Notes under the pieces: generated by a model
Told to the model about the DNA's origin: nothing
Databases searched by the model: none
The model's input: the letters and a program-made list of their open reading frames with translations, nothing else
Position numbers and translations under genes: made by a program
In this document: one piece after another, positions 1-6,049 of the stretch
Numbering within the stretch: position 1 is the first letter of the stretch
Layout of the letters: the number at the start of each line of letters is the position of its first letter
Source: an uncultured Clostridium sp.
GTDB lineage: Bacteria > Bacillota > Clostridia > Lachnospirales > Lachnospiraceae
Length of the DNA stretch: 10,839 bases
Assembly: GCA_938036545.1 (NCBI GenBank)
Contig: CALHQJ010000014.1
Coordinates: 1-10,839 of the forward strand
Direction: 5' to 3'

Positions 1-55
1 GTGGAGCACCACCTTGCCAAGGTGGGGGCCGCGGGTTCGAATCCCGTCTCGCGCT
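1..55 (+). tRNA. tRNA-Gly (GCC), 3' part, cut by the window edge
   Basis: The anticodon arm is a CCACC/GGTGG stem (10-14 / 21-25) with loop TTGCCAA, giving anticodon GCC. The T arm is GCGGG-TTCGAAT-CCCGT (31-47), and the 3' acceptor strand is 48-54 with discriminator T55. The 5' acceptor strand and most of the D arm lie outside the window. No CCA is encoded; a T-rich run follows directly. Confidence 0.93.
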
Positions 56-66
56 CTTTTTTATTT

Positions 67-105
67 CAGCGGAAGCCCTTGTTTATGGGAGCTTCCGCTG
101 TTTTT
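67..105 (+). terminator. Intrinsic terminator after tRNA-Gly
   Basis: A perfect 10-bp stem CAGCGGAAGC / GCTTCCGCTG (67-76 / 91-100) with a 14-nt loop is followed by TTTTT (101-105). It separates the tRNA transcript from the transporter gene. Confidence 0.9.
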
Positions 106-109
106 CTAT

Positions 110-148
110 TTGAGACTTTACTTTTTTTTTGTTCTATATTAATATAAT
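110..148 (+). promoter_or_regulatory. Possible promoter of the NSS transporter gene
   Basis: A perfect TATAAT is at 143-148, in a very A+T-rich stretch after the upstream terminator. No good -35 lies at 17 bp. TTGAGA (110-115) is 19 bp from an alternative -10, TATATT (135-140). A start about 7 nt after 148 would put a small GCCGT/ACGGC hairpin (155-159 / 165-169) at the very 5' end of the mRNA. Confidence 0.4.
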
Positions 149-197
149 AACCATGCCGTAAAACACGGCGAAGAAACAGAGAAGAAGGAAGTTAGGT

Positions 198-1553
198 ATG
201 GAAAGAGAAAATTTCAAGTCAAGGCTGGGATTTATTTTAATCTCTGCCGGATGTGCCATTGGCATTGGAAACGTATGGAAATTTCCTTACGTGACCGGTC
301 AAAATGGCGGCGGTATTTTTGTATTGTTTTATCTGTTTTTCCTCATTGCAGTAGGAGTTCCCGTATTAACCATGGAATTTGCAGTAGGACGGGCCAGTAG
401 AAAGAGTCCTATATGCTGCTACCAGGAACTGGAAAAACCAGGCAGTAAGTGGCATCTGCATGGTTATGTGGCAATGTTTGGAAATTATATGCTGATGATG
501 TTTTACACATCGGTTGCAGGATGGATGCTGTGCTATTTCTTTAAATTTTTAAAGAATGATTTTGCGGGTCTGAATACAGAGGCAGTTGCCGGAGAATTTT
601 CCAAGATGTTGGGAGATCCGGTCAGCATGACCTTCTGGATGGCAGTGATAGTAATCGTTGGATTTTTAATCTGTTCTATGGGACTTCAGGCAGGTGTGGA
701 ACGGATTACCAAGGTTATGATGATTGGACTTCTGGCTTTGATTGTAGTGTTGGCAGTAAACAGCATTACTTTGGACGGTGGCATGGAAGGCTTGAAGTTT
801 TATCTGGTTCCAGATTGGAGCAAGGTAGAAGAAGTAGGATTACTGAATGTAATCATTGCTGCTATGAACCAATCTTTCTTTACACTAAGCCTTGGTATCG
901 GAGCTATGGCCATTTTTGGAAGCTACATGGGTAAGGACAGAAGCTTGACTGGAGAATCTGTAAGAATTGCCATTCTGGATACTTTTGTAGCAATTACTTC
1001 CGGATTAATTATTTTCCCAGCCTGCTTTGCATTTGGCGTAGATCCGAAAGCAGGTCCGGAACTGATTTTTATTACTCTGCCAAATGTATTTAATGCGATG
1101 GCAGGAGGACGGTTCTGGGGAGCATTATTCTTTGTATTTATGACTTTTGCGGCATTTTCTACCATTGTTGCGGTATTTGAAAATATTATGGCCTGCTGCA
1201 TGGATAAGTGGCATTGGAGCCGTAAAAAAGCTGCTCTGGTCAATGGAATCATCATCTTTGCCGCATCCATTCCATGTGTGCTGGGATATAATCTGTGGAG
1301 CGGATTCCAGCCAAGAGGTGCAGGAAGCACCATTTTGGATTTGGAAGATTTTATTGTCAGCAATCTGCTGCTGCCAGGCGGTTCCCTCGTATTCCTTTTG
1401 TTCTGTGTTACCAGATGGGGATGGGGATTTGATAATTATCTGGCAGAAGCCAATACAGGCGAAGGTCTGAAAATGCCCAGGGCATTAAGATGGTATGTAA
1501 CATTTGTAATTCCGGTAGTGATTCTGGTAATTTTAGTGTTAGGATTAAAATAA
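198..1553 (+). CDS. Sodium-dependent transporter, NSS/SNF family
   Basis: A polytopic inner-membrane symporter of 451 aa, about the size of bacterial neurotransmitter:sodium symporters such as LeuT, MhsT and Tyt1. These couple Na+ entry to uptake of amino acids or related amines. TM1 carries the family hallmark: SAGCAIGIGNVWKFPY at residues 16-31, including the unwound GIGN stretch that binds Na+ and substrate. TM6 begins with NQSFFTLSLGIG at 224-235, the matching unwound substrate-site helix. Hydrophobic segments run to the C-terminus, suggesting 11-12 TM helices. The ATG is preceded by an AGAAGGAAG ribosome binding site. The gene is monocistronic, between two terminators. The substrate cannot be read from the sequence; an amino acid is the likely class. 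No frameshift or missing core motif is seen. Confidence 0.95.
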   Translation: MERENFKSRLGFILISAGCAIGIGNVWKFPYVTGQNGGGIFVLFYLFFLIAVGVPVLTMEFAVGRASRKSPICCYQELEKPGSKWHLHGYVAMFGNYMLMMFYTSVAGWMLCYFFKFLKNDFAGLNTEAVAGEFSKMLGDPVSMTFWMAVIVIVGFLICSMGLQAGVERITKVMMIGLLALIVVLAVNSITLDGGMEGLKFYLVPDWSKVEEVGLLNVIIAAMNQSFFTLSLGIGAMAIFGSYMGKDRSLTGESVRIAILDTFVAITSGLIIFPACFAFGVDPKAGPELIFITLPNVFNAMAGGRFWGALFFVFMTFAAFSTIVAVFENIMACCMDKWHWSRKKAALVNGIIIFAASIPCVLGYNLWSGFQPRGAGSTILDLEDFIVSNLLLPGGSLVFLLFCVTRWGWGFDNYLAEANTGEGLKMPRALRWYVTFVIPVVILVILVLGLK

Positions 1554-1565
1554 CAGGAAAGTAAG

Positions 1566-1605
1566 AGGATATGGCTTTTGAGATGCAGAAGCCGTGTCCT
1601 TTTTT
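1566..1605 (+). terminator. Intrinsic terminator of the NSS transporter gene
   Basis: A 12-bp stem AGGATATGGCTT / AAGCCGTGTCCT (1566-1577 / 1589-1600) with two G-U pairs and an 11-nt loop is followed by a T run to 1605. Confidence 0.88.
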
Positions 1606-1607
1606 AG

Positions 1608-1636
1608 TTGCTATAAGTTTTTTTTTGTACTATAAT
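1608..1636 (+). promoter_or_regulatory. Sigma-A-type promoter of the vanZ-like/truA unit
   Basis: TTGCTA (1608-1613), a 17-bp spacer rich in T, and TATAAT (1631-1636). It lies just after the preceding terminator and about 25 bp before the VanZ-like start codon, so the leader is short (start expected near 1643). Confidence 0.82.
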
Positions 1637-1660
1637 TGAACAATTATGGAGGAAAATCAA

Positions 1661-2125
1661 ATGAAACTACGCAACCTAGAAAGGCGCCAGATGGTCTGGC
1701 TGATTCTGTTGATTTTATACATTGGGGTAATTTACAGCCGTTCCATGAAGCCGGCAGTTCAATCTTCCCAGGAAAGCGGAGCAGTCCTAGAGGCAGCCAT
1801 AGAACTATTAAACCACGCCGGACTCCAGAGCAGCTGGCTGACGGAACACATTGTCCGCAAGACCGCCCATTTTGTGGAATATGCAGGTATGGGCGTATTG
1901 CTTTTTGGAAATCTTGCCAGTCTAAAAGCAAAAAGTGAAAAGTGGCTGGCCGGTATGCTGGCAGTACTTGCAGTTCCGCTGGTAGACGAGACGATACAGT
2001 TGTTTTCAACAGGAAGAGCTGCAATGGTTCAGGATGTGTGGCTGGACATCAGCGGCGCAGTCTTCGGACTGGCTATCGCAGGGATTGGAGCTGCGCTTTG
2101 GCGGCGAATAAGGAGGAAGCATTGA
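1661..2125 (+). CDS. VanZ-like family membrane protein
   Basis: A 154-aa small membrane protein of the VanZ-like family. Family hallmarks are RKTAHFVEYAGMG (from residue 66) and the later acidic motif DETIQLFSTGR...DVWLDISGAVFG (from residue 109). An N-terminal hydrophobic helix (about residues 11-25) is followed by an extracytoplasmic loop and two or three more hydrophobic segments. The biochemical role of the family is not established; VanZ itself gives low-level teicoplanin resistance, which should not be assumed here. ATG 1661 is preferred over ATG 1646 because GGAGG (1648-1652) sits 8 nt before 1661, and starting at 1646 would put that site inside the gene. The stop TGA overlaps the TTG start of truA, so the two are probably translationally coupled. 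Confidence 0.9.
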   Translation: MKLRNLERRQMVWLILLILYIGVIYSRSMKPAVQSSQESGAVLEAAIELLNHAGLQSSWLTEHIVRKTAHFVEYAGMGVLLFGNLASLKAKSEKWLAGMLAVLAVPLVDETIQLFSTGRAAMVQDVWLDISGAVFGLAIAGIGAALWRRIRRKH

Positions 2126-2886
2126 GTGTAAACTATAAAATGGTACTGCAGTATGACGGAAGCCGGTACGACGGCTGGCAAAAGCAGGTTACCACAGATA
2201 AGACGATTCAGGGAAAAATGGAAGCAGTTTTGAGCCGGATGGCAGGAGAACCGGTAGAGGTTCACGGTTCCGGCAGGACAGATAAGGGGGTTCATGCAGC
2301 AGGACAGACCGTTAATTTTTACCTTCCTCAAAAGATGGATGAACAAGAGATAAAAACCTACTGTAATACCTACCTTCCGGAAGACATTGGGGTGCTGTCT
2401 GTAGAACTGGCTCCCTATCGGTTTCACAGCAGGCTTCATGCAGTGAGAAAAACATATGCCTACCGGATTGAAATGAGTGAAAAAAAGGACGTGTTTGCCA
2501 GAAAGTATACCTATGGTTTTGGAAAGCAGCTGGATATTGGCAAAATGAAGTCGGCTTCCAGGTTTTTACTGGGAACCCATGATTTTAAAAGCTTTTGCGG
2601 AAATAAAAAAATGAAAAAAAGTACGATCCGGACCATTGAGAGAATTGAGTTTGAAGAACAGGGCACAAAGCTGACAATCCGTTATACCGGAAATGGCTTT
2701 TTGCAGTACATGGTCCGGATCCTTACGGGAACATTGATAGAGGTAGGTTTAGGGGAACGAAGTCCGGAAAGCATAAAAGTAACCTTAGATGCGTTATCCA
2801 GGGAGATGGCGGGGCCGGCAGCGCCGCCGGAAGGGTTATGCCTGGAATCCGTAGAATACGGAAATAGTTTCAGCAGTCTGCAATAA
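2122..2886 (+). CDS. truA: tRNA pseudouridine(38-40) synthase TruA
   Basis: A 254-aa enzyme that isomerises uridine to pseudouridine at positions 38-40 of the tRNA anticodon arm, in the cytoplasm. The N-terminus (VNYKMVLQYDGSRYDGWQKQ) and the catalytic motif GSGRTDKGVHA (residues 49-59, catalytic Asp54) are diagnostic. A second family segment is HDFKSFCGNKK, followed by the C-terminal IRYTGNGFLQYMVRILTGTLIEVG. The start is TTG 2122: AGGAGG (2111-2116) is 5 nt upstream, and the codon overlaps the VanZ-like stop (TTGA). The next in-frame ATG (2140) would leave the ribosome site too far away and remove the start of the first conserved strand. The length is normal. A perfect inverted repeat covers its stop codon. 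Confidence 0.96.
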   Translation: MSVNYKMVLQYDGSRYDGWQKQVTTDKTIQGKMEAVLSRMAGEPVEVHGSGRTDKGVHAAGQTVNFYLPQKMDEQEIKTYCNTYLPEDIGVLSVELAPYRFHSRLHAVRKTYAYRIEMSEKKDVFARKYTYGFGKQLDIGKMKSASRFLLGTHDFKSFCGNKKMKKSTIRTIERIEFEEQGTKLTIRYTGNGFLQYMVRILTGTLIEVGLGERSPESIKVTLDALSREMAGPAAPPEGLCLESVEYGNSFSSLQ

Positions 2887-2901
2887 CGCTGCAGACTGCT
2901 G
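2871..2901 (+). repeat. Perfect 12-bp inverted repeat over the truA stop codon
   Basis: CAGCAGTCTGCA (2871-2882) and TGCAGACTGCTG (2890-2901) are exact reverse complements around a 7-nt loop containing the TAA stop. No U tract follows, so it is not a standard intrinsic terminator. It could partly attenuate or process the transcript before the sigma-factor gene. Confidence 0.8.
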
Positions 2902-2932
2902 CATTAACGAATTAGGAAAGGAATTTCGTACC

Positions 2933-3331
2933 ATGTTGCCATTGGAGGTAAATGGCTTTGGGGAAGCCAGGGAATCAGGCAGAATTGATGATGATTTGCT
3001 GTTAAGCCGGATTGCCAAGGGAGACCAGGAGGCATTCCTGCAATTATATAAACATACAGCCAGAAATGTCTACAGCTTTATTTTGTCTATATTGAAAAGC
3101 CCCCAGGACGCAGAAGAGGTAATGCAGGAAACTTATATAAAAGTATGGGTTTCAGCAGCATCTTACCATTCCAGAGGAAAGCCGCTGGCATGGATTTTTA
3201 CTATAGCCCGCAATCTGTGCTATATGAGATTTCGGGAACAGAAGCATGATTCAGATTTGAGTTTAGAGGATTTAAGTGCAGAAGAGCAGGGAATCTGGCT
3301 GCAGCCGCCTGTTTGGGGATTATGCTTGTAG
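2933..3331 (+). CDS. Truncated ECF-type sigma-70 factor (region 2 only)
   Basis: The product is 132 aa; ECF sigma factors are usually about 160-200 aa. Region 2 is complete: the helix around residues 22-54 (LLLSRIAKGDQEAFLQLYKH onward), the core-binding DAEEVMQETYIKVW at 59-72, and the -10 recognition segment PLAWIFTIARNLCYMRFREQ around 83-102. After a short acidic linker (LEDLSAEEQG) the protein runs into PPVWGLCL and stops, so the whole region 4 (-35 recognition) is missing. Directly after, in another frame, comes an anti-sigma-like membrane/extracytoplasmic segment. I infer an internal deletion joining the two genes. ATG 2933 has AGGAAAGG (2914-2921) upstream. Without region 4 it is unlikely to work as a normal promoter-specific sigma factor. 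It is probably a pseudogene, though the reading frame is otherwise clean. Confidence 0.85.
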   Translation: MLPLEVNGFGEARESGRIDDDLLLSRIAKGDQEAFLQLYKHTARNVYSFILSILKSPQDAEEVMQETYIKVWVSAASYHSRGKPLAWIFTIARNLCYMRFREQKHDSDLSLEDLSAEEQGIWLQPPVWGLCL

Positions 3332-4068
3332 GCAGCTGTTATTACTATGAATTTAGGCAGGTTGTTACAGTTGTAGGATTGGATGTAAATCCAAGCATTG
3401 AACTTTCTTTAAATCGCAGAGACAGGGTAGTAGCCAGCAAGGCTGTGAATGAAGATGGCCAGTCCGTGATTGCCAGACAGGAAATCAGAGGCTGTAAATT
3501 AGAAGAGGCTGTAGATTCTGTAATTACGGTAATGACAGACGAGGGCTATTTAAAAAAAGATAACGAGGAAAAAAGCGCAGTATTGATTACGGTTTCCTCC
3601 AAAAAGAGAGAGAAGAAAAAAGAGGAGCTGCGTCAGGCCGTTTCTTCCAATGTGGAAACCTCTCTGGCATTCAATGAGGTGAAGGCTGTGGTCTATGAAC
3701 AGACAATAACCGCAGACGAGACAGCACGTCAGGAAGTTCTGGAAATAGCAGAGGAATATCAGATTTCCCAGGGAAAAGCATCCTTTATTCAGTCTCTGGT
3801 AGAGGAAAATGAAAGTGTTAGCACGGAAGATGTGCCTCAATTAGCGGTGATGACTATGGGGGAGATTTCCCGGCAGATTGACGAGAATGAGTATCAGTTA
3901 AGGAGTGAAGTCCAGGTAACGGCAGTTACAGAAGATATCATTCGTCAGGTGAAGGAAAGCAGGCAGATTCAGAACCCATTGAAACGAAGGAACAGGAACT
4001 ATTCAATGGGGACGGAACACAGCCGAAGAATAAGCGGGCAAGAAGATGCATGGGTGAACGGTTACTGA
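3313..4068 (+). CDS. RsgI-like anti-sigma factor, N-terminally truncated remnant
   Basis: Extending the frame slightly upstream gives NLAAACLGIMLVGSCYYYEF, which looks like the single TM helix of a membrane anti-sigma factor. It is followed by VVTVVGLDVNPSIELSLNR and NEDGQSV, typical of the extracytoplasmic RsgI domain. In B. subtilis and clostridial RsgI that Asn-Pro bond is the autoproteolysis site (here Asn26-Pro27 counted from the TTG, bases 3388-3393). The cytosolic sigma-binding domain is absent. Possible starts are TTG 3313 or ATG 3322, neither with a ribosome binding site; translation would depend on coupling to the truncated sigma gene, which ends at 3331. The C-terminal tail after about 3950 turns basic, while another frame there reads acidic (ADSEPIETKEQE...) to a stop at 4083-4085, suggesting a second frameshift. 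I treat it as a decayed gene. Confidence 0.7.
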   Translation: MGIMLVGSCYYYEFRQVVTVVGLDVNPSIELSLNRRDRVVASKAVNEDGQSVIARQEIRGCKLEEAVDSVITVMTDEGYLKKDNEEKSAVLITVSSKKREKKKEELRQAVSSNVETSLAFNEVKAVVYEQTITADETARQEVLEIAEEYQISQGKASFIQSLVEENESVSTEDVPQLAVMTMGEISRQIDENEYQLRSEVQVTAVTEDIIRQVKESRQIQNPLKRRNRNYSMGTEHSRRISGQEDAWVNGY

Positions 4069-4094
4069 TTTTTGAAAAAAATTAAAAAAAGTGC

Positions 4095-4123
4095 TTGACC
4101 AACGAGTAATAGTATTGTATAAT
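4095..4123 (+). promoter_or_regulatory. Near-consensus promoter of the tRNA-Gln pair, inside a dyad
   Basis: TTGACC (4095-4100), 17-bp spacer, TATAAT (4118-4123); the transcript should start near 4130, about 10 nt before the tRNA. The promoter is overlapped by the inverted repeat CAACGAGT (4100-4107) / ACTCGTTG (4126-4133), with an inner pair GTATT (4112-4116) / AATAC (4121-4125). Confidence 0.9.
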
Positions 4124-4139
4124 ACACTCGTTGCGTTGA

Positions 4140-4211
4140 TGGGCTATCGCCAAATGGTAAGGCAACGGACTCTGACTCCGTCATTTCAAGGTTCGAATCC
4201 TTGTAGCCCAG
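4140..4211 (+). tRNA. tRNA-Gln (CTG), first copy
   Basis: A 72-nt tRNA. The acceptor stem TGGGCTA / TAGCCCA has the U1-A72 pair usual for tRNA-Gln, with discriminator G4211. The anticodon arm is ACGGA-CTCTGAC-TCCGT, giving anticodon CTG (reads CAG). The T arm is CAAGG-TTCGAAT-CCTTG. CCA is not encoded. Confidence 0.97.
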
Positions 4212-4213
4212 TT

Positions 4214-4232
4214 TGAAAGAAGGATTCTTTCA
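4214..4232 (+). other. Hairpin in the spacer between the two tRNA-Gln genes
   Basis: TGAAAGAA / TTCTTTCA forms an 8-bp stem with a 3-nt loop just after the first tRNA. No U tract follows, so it is more likely a processing element than a terminator; that role is inferred. Confidence 0.45.
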
Positions 4233-4255
4233 CAATTACAAGTTCATAGTTTTAT

Positions 4256-4327
4256 TGGGCTATCGCCAAATGGTAAGGCAACGGACTCTGACTCCGTCAT
4301 TTCAAGGTTCGAATCCTTGTAGCCCAG
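4256..4327 (+). tRNA. tRNA-Gln (CTG), second identical copy
   Basis: All 72 nt are identical to the copy at 4140-4211, including anticodon CTG and the absence of CCA. The 44-nt spacer contains no evident promoter, so both copies are probably cut from one precursor. Confidence 0.97.
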
Positions 4328-4332
4328 CTTTT

Positions 4333-4369
4333 AAAGAGTCGAAGAGCAAAGATGCTTAACGGCTCTTTT
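4333..4369 (+). terminator. Probable terminator of the tRNA-Gln transcript
   Basis: AAAGAGTCG (4333-4341) pairs with CGGCTCTTT (4360-4368) with one G-U pair and an 18-nt loop. The final TTTT is short, so termination may be moderate. Confidence 0.65.
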
Positions 4370-4402
4370 CCAGATCTGGGAAGATAAACAATAAGTTACT
4401 AC

Positions 4403-4431
4403 TGGACAATGGAAAGATAATCAGATATAAT
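4403..4431 (+). promoter_or_regulatory. Promoter of the thioesterase/cvfB/methyltransferase operon
   Basis: TGGACA (4403-4408), 17-bp spacer, TATAAT (4426-4431). A start near 4438 gives a short leader before ATG 4460. It rules out ATG 4430 as a translation start, because that codon lies on the -10 box. Confidence 0.8.
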
Positions 4432-4459
4432 GGTATGTGATTTTAAAGTGAGGACGTAT

Positions 4460-5212
4460 ATGTATCGGTTAGACAGCAGGATTCGTTACAGTGAGACGGA
4501 TGAAGACGGATTCCTTACAATGACGGGAATCATCAATTATTTTCAGGACTGCAGTACCTTTCAGTCTGAAGACTGCGGAGTAGGCGTAGAGTTCCTGAAG
4601 GAAGAACACAGGGCATGGCTGCTGTCTTCCTGGAGGATTTTGGTAGAGAGATACCCCAGGCTTGGAGAGCGAGTTCAGGTAGTGACCTGGCCTTATGCGT
4701 TTAAGGGAATCTACGGATATCGTAATTTTGCCATACTGGATTCGGAAGGAAATTATCTGGTAAAGGCCAATTCAATCTGGTTTTTATGTGATACAACTAC
4801 ATTGCTTCCGGTTCGGGTTCGGGAAGAGGACACAGCGCCTTACGGAGCCGAAGAGCCGCCTCTTGATATGGGCGAAGTACCGAGGAAGATTCCGGTACCC
4901 CAGGAGTTTGTCCAGGGAGAGCCGATCATTGTCAATCGTTATCACATTGATACCAATCATCATGTAAACAATGCTCAGTATGTGGAGATGGCCCGACAGG
5001 CAGCAGGAGAGTCTGGGAAGATTCAGGAACTGAGAGCAGACTATAAAAAAGCGGCTGTCCTTGGAGATACGATTATTCCCAGAGTATCAGAGATGGATCA
5101 GGGCAAGGTTCTTTCTCTGTGCAGCACTGAGGGAAGACCTTATGCAGTAGTATGGATGCAGTACGAAAGCCAGGCTGAAGGACCAGGGAGAGCGGGAAAG
5201 GCAGATATATGA
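4460..5212 (+). CDS. Acyl-ACP thioesterase (FatA/FatB-like)
   Basis: A 250-aa double hot-dog thioesterase that hydrolyses acyl-ACP and releases free fatty acid in the cytoplasm. The first hot-dog domain (about residues 1-125) opens with YSETDEDGFLTMTGIINYFQD and contains WLLSSWRILVERYP. The second carries the active-site stretch DTNHHVNNAQYVEMA at 164-178, with the conserved Asp/Asn/His of the family (D164, N166, H168). Bacterial members are usually near this length. ATG 4460 is chosen because GTGAGGA (4449-4455) lies just before it and the promoter -10 excludes the earlier ATG 4430. It leads an operon: its TGA overlaps the ATG of the next gene (ATGA). A role in membrane lipid turnover or short/medium-chain fatty acid release is inferred. 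Confidence 0.92.
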   Translation: MYRLDSRIRYSETDEDGFLTMTGIINYFQDCSTFQSEDCGVGVEFLKEEHRAWLLSSWRILVERYPRLGERVQVVTWPYAFKGIYGYRNFAILDSEGNYLVKANSIWFLCDTTTLLPVRVREEDTAPYGAEEPPLDMGEVPRKIPVPQEFVQGEPIIVNRYHIDTNHHVNNAQYVEMARQAAGESGKIQELRADYKKAAVLGDTIIPRVSEMDQGKVLSLCSTEGRPYAVVWMQYESQAEGPGRAGKADI

Positions 5213-6042
5213 TTGAATTAGGAAAGATTCAGGAACTGGAAGTAGTTCGCATAAAAGAATTCGGCGTGTATTTAAGCGAAAGCGCCAGGGAAACAGCCAG
5301 TGTCCTTCTTCCCAAAAAGCAGGTTCCGGAAGGAACAAAAATCGGCGATAAGATTATGGCTTTTATTTATAAGGATTCTGAGGACAGGCTTATTGCAACA
5401 GTGGAAACACCCAGGCTGCAGGTTGGCGGGACAGCGGTATTAGAGGTAAAAGAGGTTTCCAAAATCGGCGCATTTCTGGATATGGGCCTGGAAAAGGATT
5501 TGCTTCTTCCATTCCGTGAGCAGAGCCATCCGGTGAGAAAAGGTGAAAAATGCCTGGTAGCCTTATACGTGGATAAGAGCGGCCGTCTGGCAGCGACTAT
5601 GAGGGTGTATTCTTATATGAGCAATCAATCTCCGTATAAGAAGGATGATCAGGTTACAGGCAGGATTTATGAGATCAATGAGAATATCGGCGCTTTTGTA
5701 GCAGTGGATAACCGCTATTACGGACTGATTCCGAAGCAGGAGCTGTTTCAGAACATGAGAGAAGGCGACGAGATTGAAGCCAGGGTAATCCGGGTACGGG
5801 ATGACGGCAAGCTGGATTTAAGTGTGCGCCAGAAGGCTTACATGCAGATGGAGACAGATGCGGTTAAGGTGATGCAGGTTATTGAAGAATTTGACGGAGT
5901 TCTTCCGTTTAATGACAAAGCCAGGCCAGAGACTATCCGGCGGGAATTTAATATGAGTAAAAATGAATTTAAGCGGGCAGTTGGGAAACTGCTAAAAGAG
6001 GGAAAAATCCGGATTACGGAAAAATCCATCCAAAAAGTATAG
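5209..6042 (+). CDS. cvfB: S1-domain RNA-binding protein, CvfB/YitL type
   Basis: The 277-aa protein has the CvfB architecture. Three S1-like OB folds lie at about residues 1-65, 70-132 and 145-213; the last two contain SKIGAFLDMGLEKDLLLP and ENIGAFVAVDNRYYGLIPKQEL. A C-terminal winged-helix segment (about 225-277: FNDKARPETIRREFNMSKNEFKRAVGKLLKEGKI) follows. CvfB binds RNA and affects virulence-factor expression in Staphylococcus aureus; its exact target in Clostridia is not known. The ATG overlaps the thioesterase stop by 4 nt, with a modest GGGAAAGG upstream, so expression is probably coupled. The AGGAGG site for the next gene covers its TAG stop. No damage is seen. Confidence 0.9.
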   Translation: MIELGKIQELEVVRIKEFGVYLSESARETASVLLPKKQVPEGTKIGDKIMAFIYKDSEDRLIATVETPRLQVGGTAVLEVKEVSKIGAFLDMGLEKDLLLPFREQSHPVRKGEKCLVALYVDKSGRLAATMRVYSYMSNQSPYKKDDQVTGRIYEINENIGAFVAVDNRYYGLIPKQELFQNMREGDEIEARVIRVRDDGKLDLSVRQKAYMQMETDAVKVMQVIEEFDGVLPFNDKARPETIRREFNMSKNEFKRAVGKLLKEGKIRITEKSIQKV

Positions 6043-6049
6043 GAGGAGT

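Noticed and set aside
923..1363. Open frame on the minus strand across the NSS transporter gene
   Set aside because: It lies wholly within a well-supported membrane transporter gene, shows no recognisable domain, and has no ribosome binding site or promoter of its own.
1942..2121. N-terminal extension of TruA by 60 residues
   Set aside because: It lies inside the VanZ-like gene in another frame and is not TruA-like; AGGAGG marks TTG 2122 as the start.
1661..2125. Glycopeptide (teicoplanin) resistance gene
   Set aside because: The protein is VanZ-like, but this family is widespread in genomes without van clusters and no other van gene is nearby.
2904..2930. ECF-style autoregulated promoter (TTAAC ... 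CGTA) before the truncated sigma gene
   Set aside because: The -10-like CGTA is only 2 nt before the start codon, which would leave no room for the ribosome binding site, so the match is probably chance.
3300..3331. Programmed frameshift joining the sigma and anti-sigma frames
   Set aside because: No convincing slippery heptamer with a downstream structure is seen near TTTGGGGA. Deletion is the simpler explanation.
4140..4327. Direct repeat that could suggest a CRISPR-like or mobile-element array
   Set aside because: The two repeated units fold as complete tRNA-Gln genes, and there are no further units.
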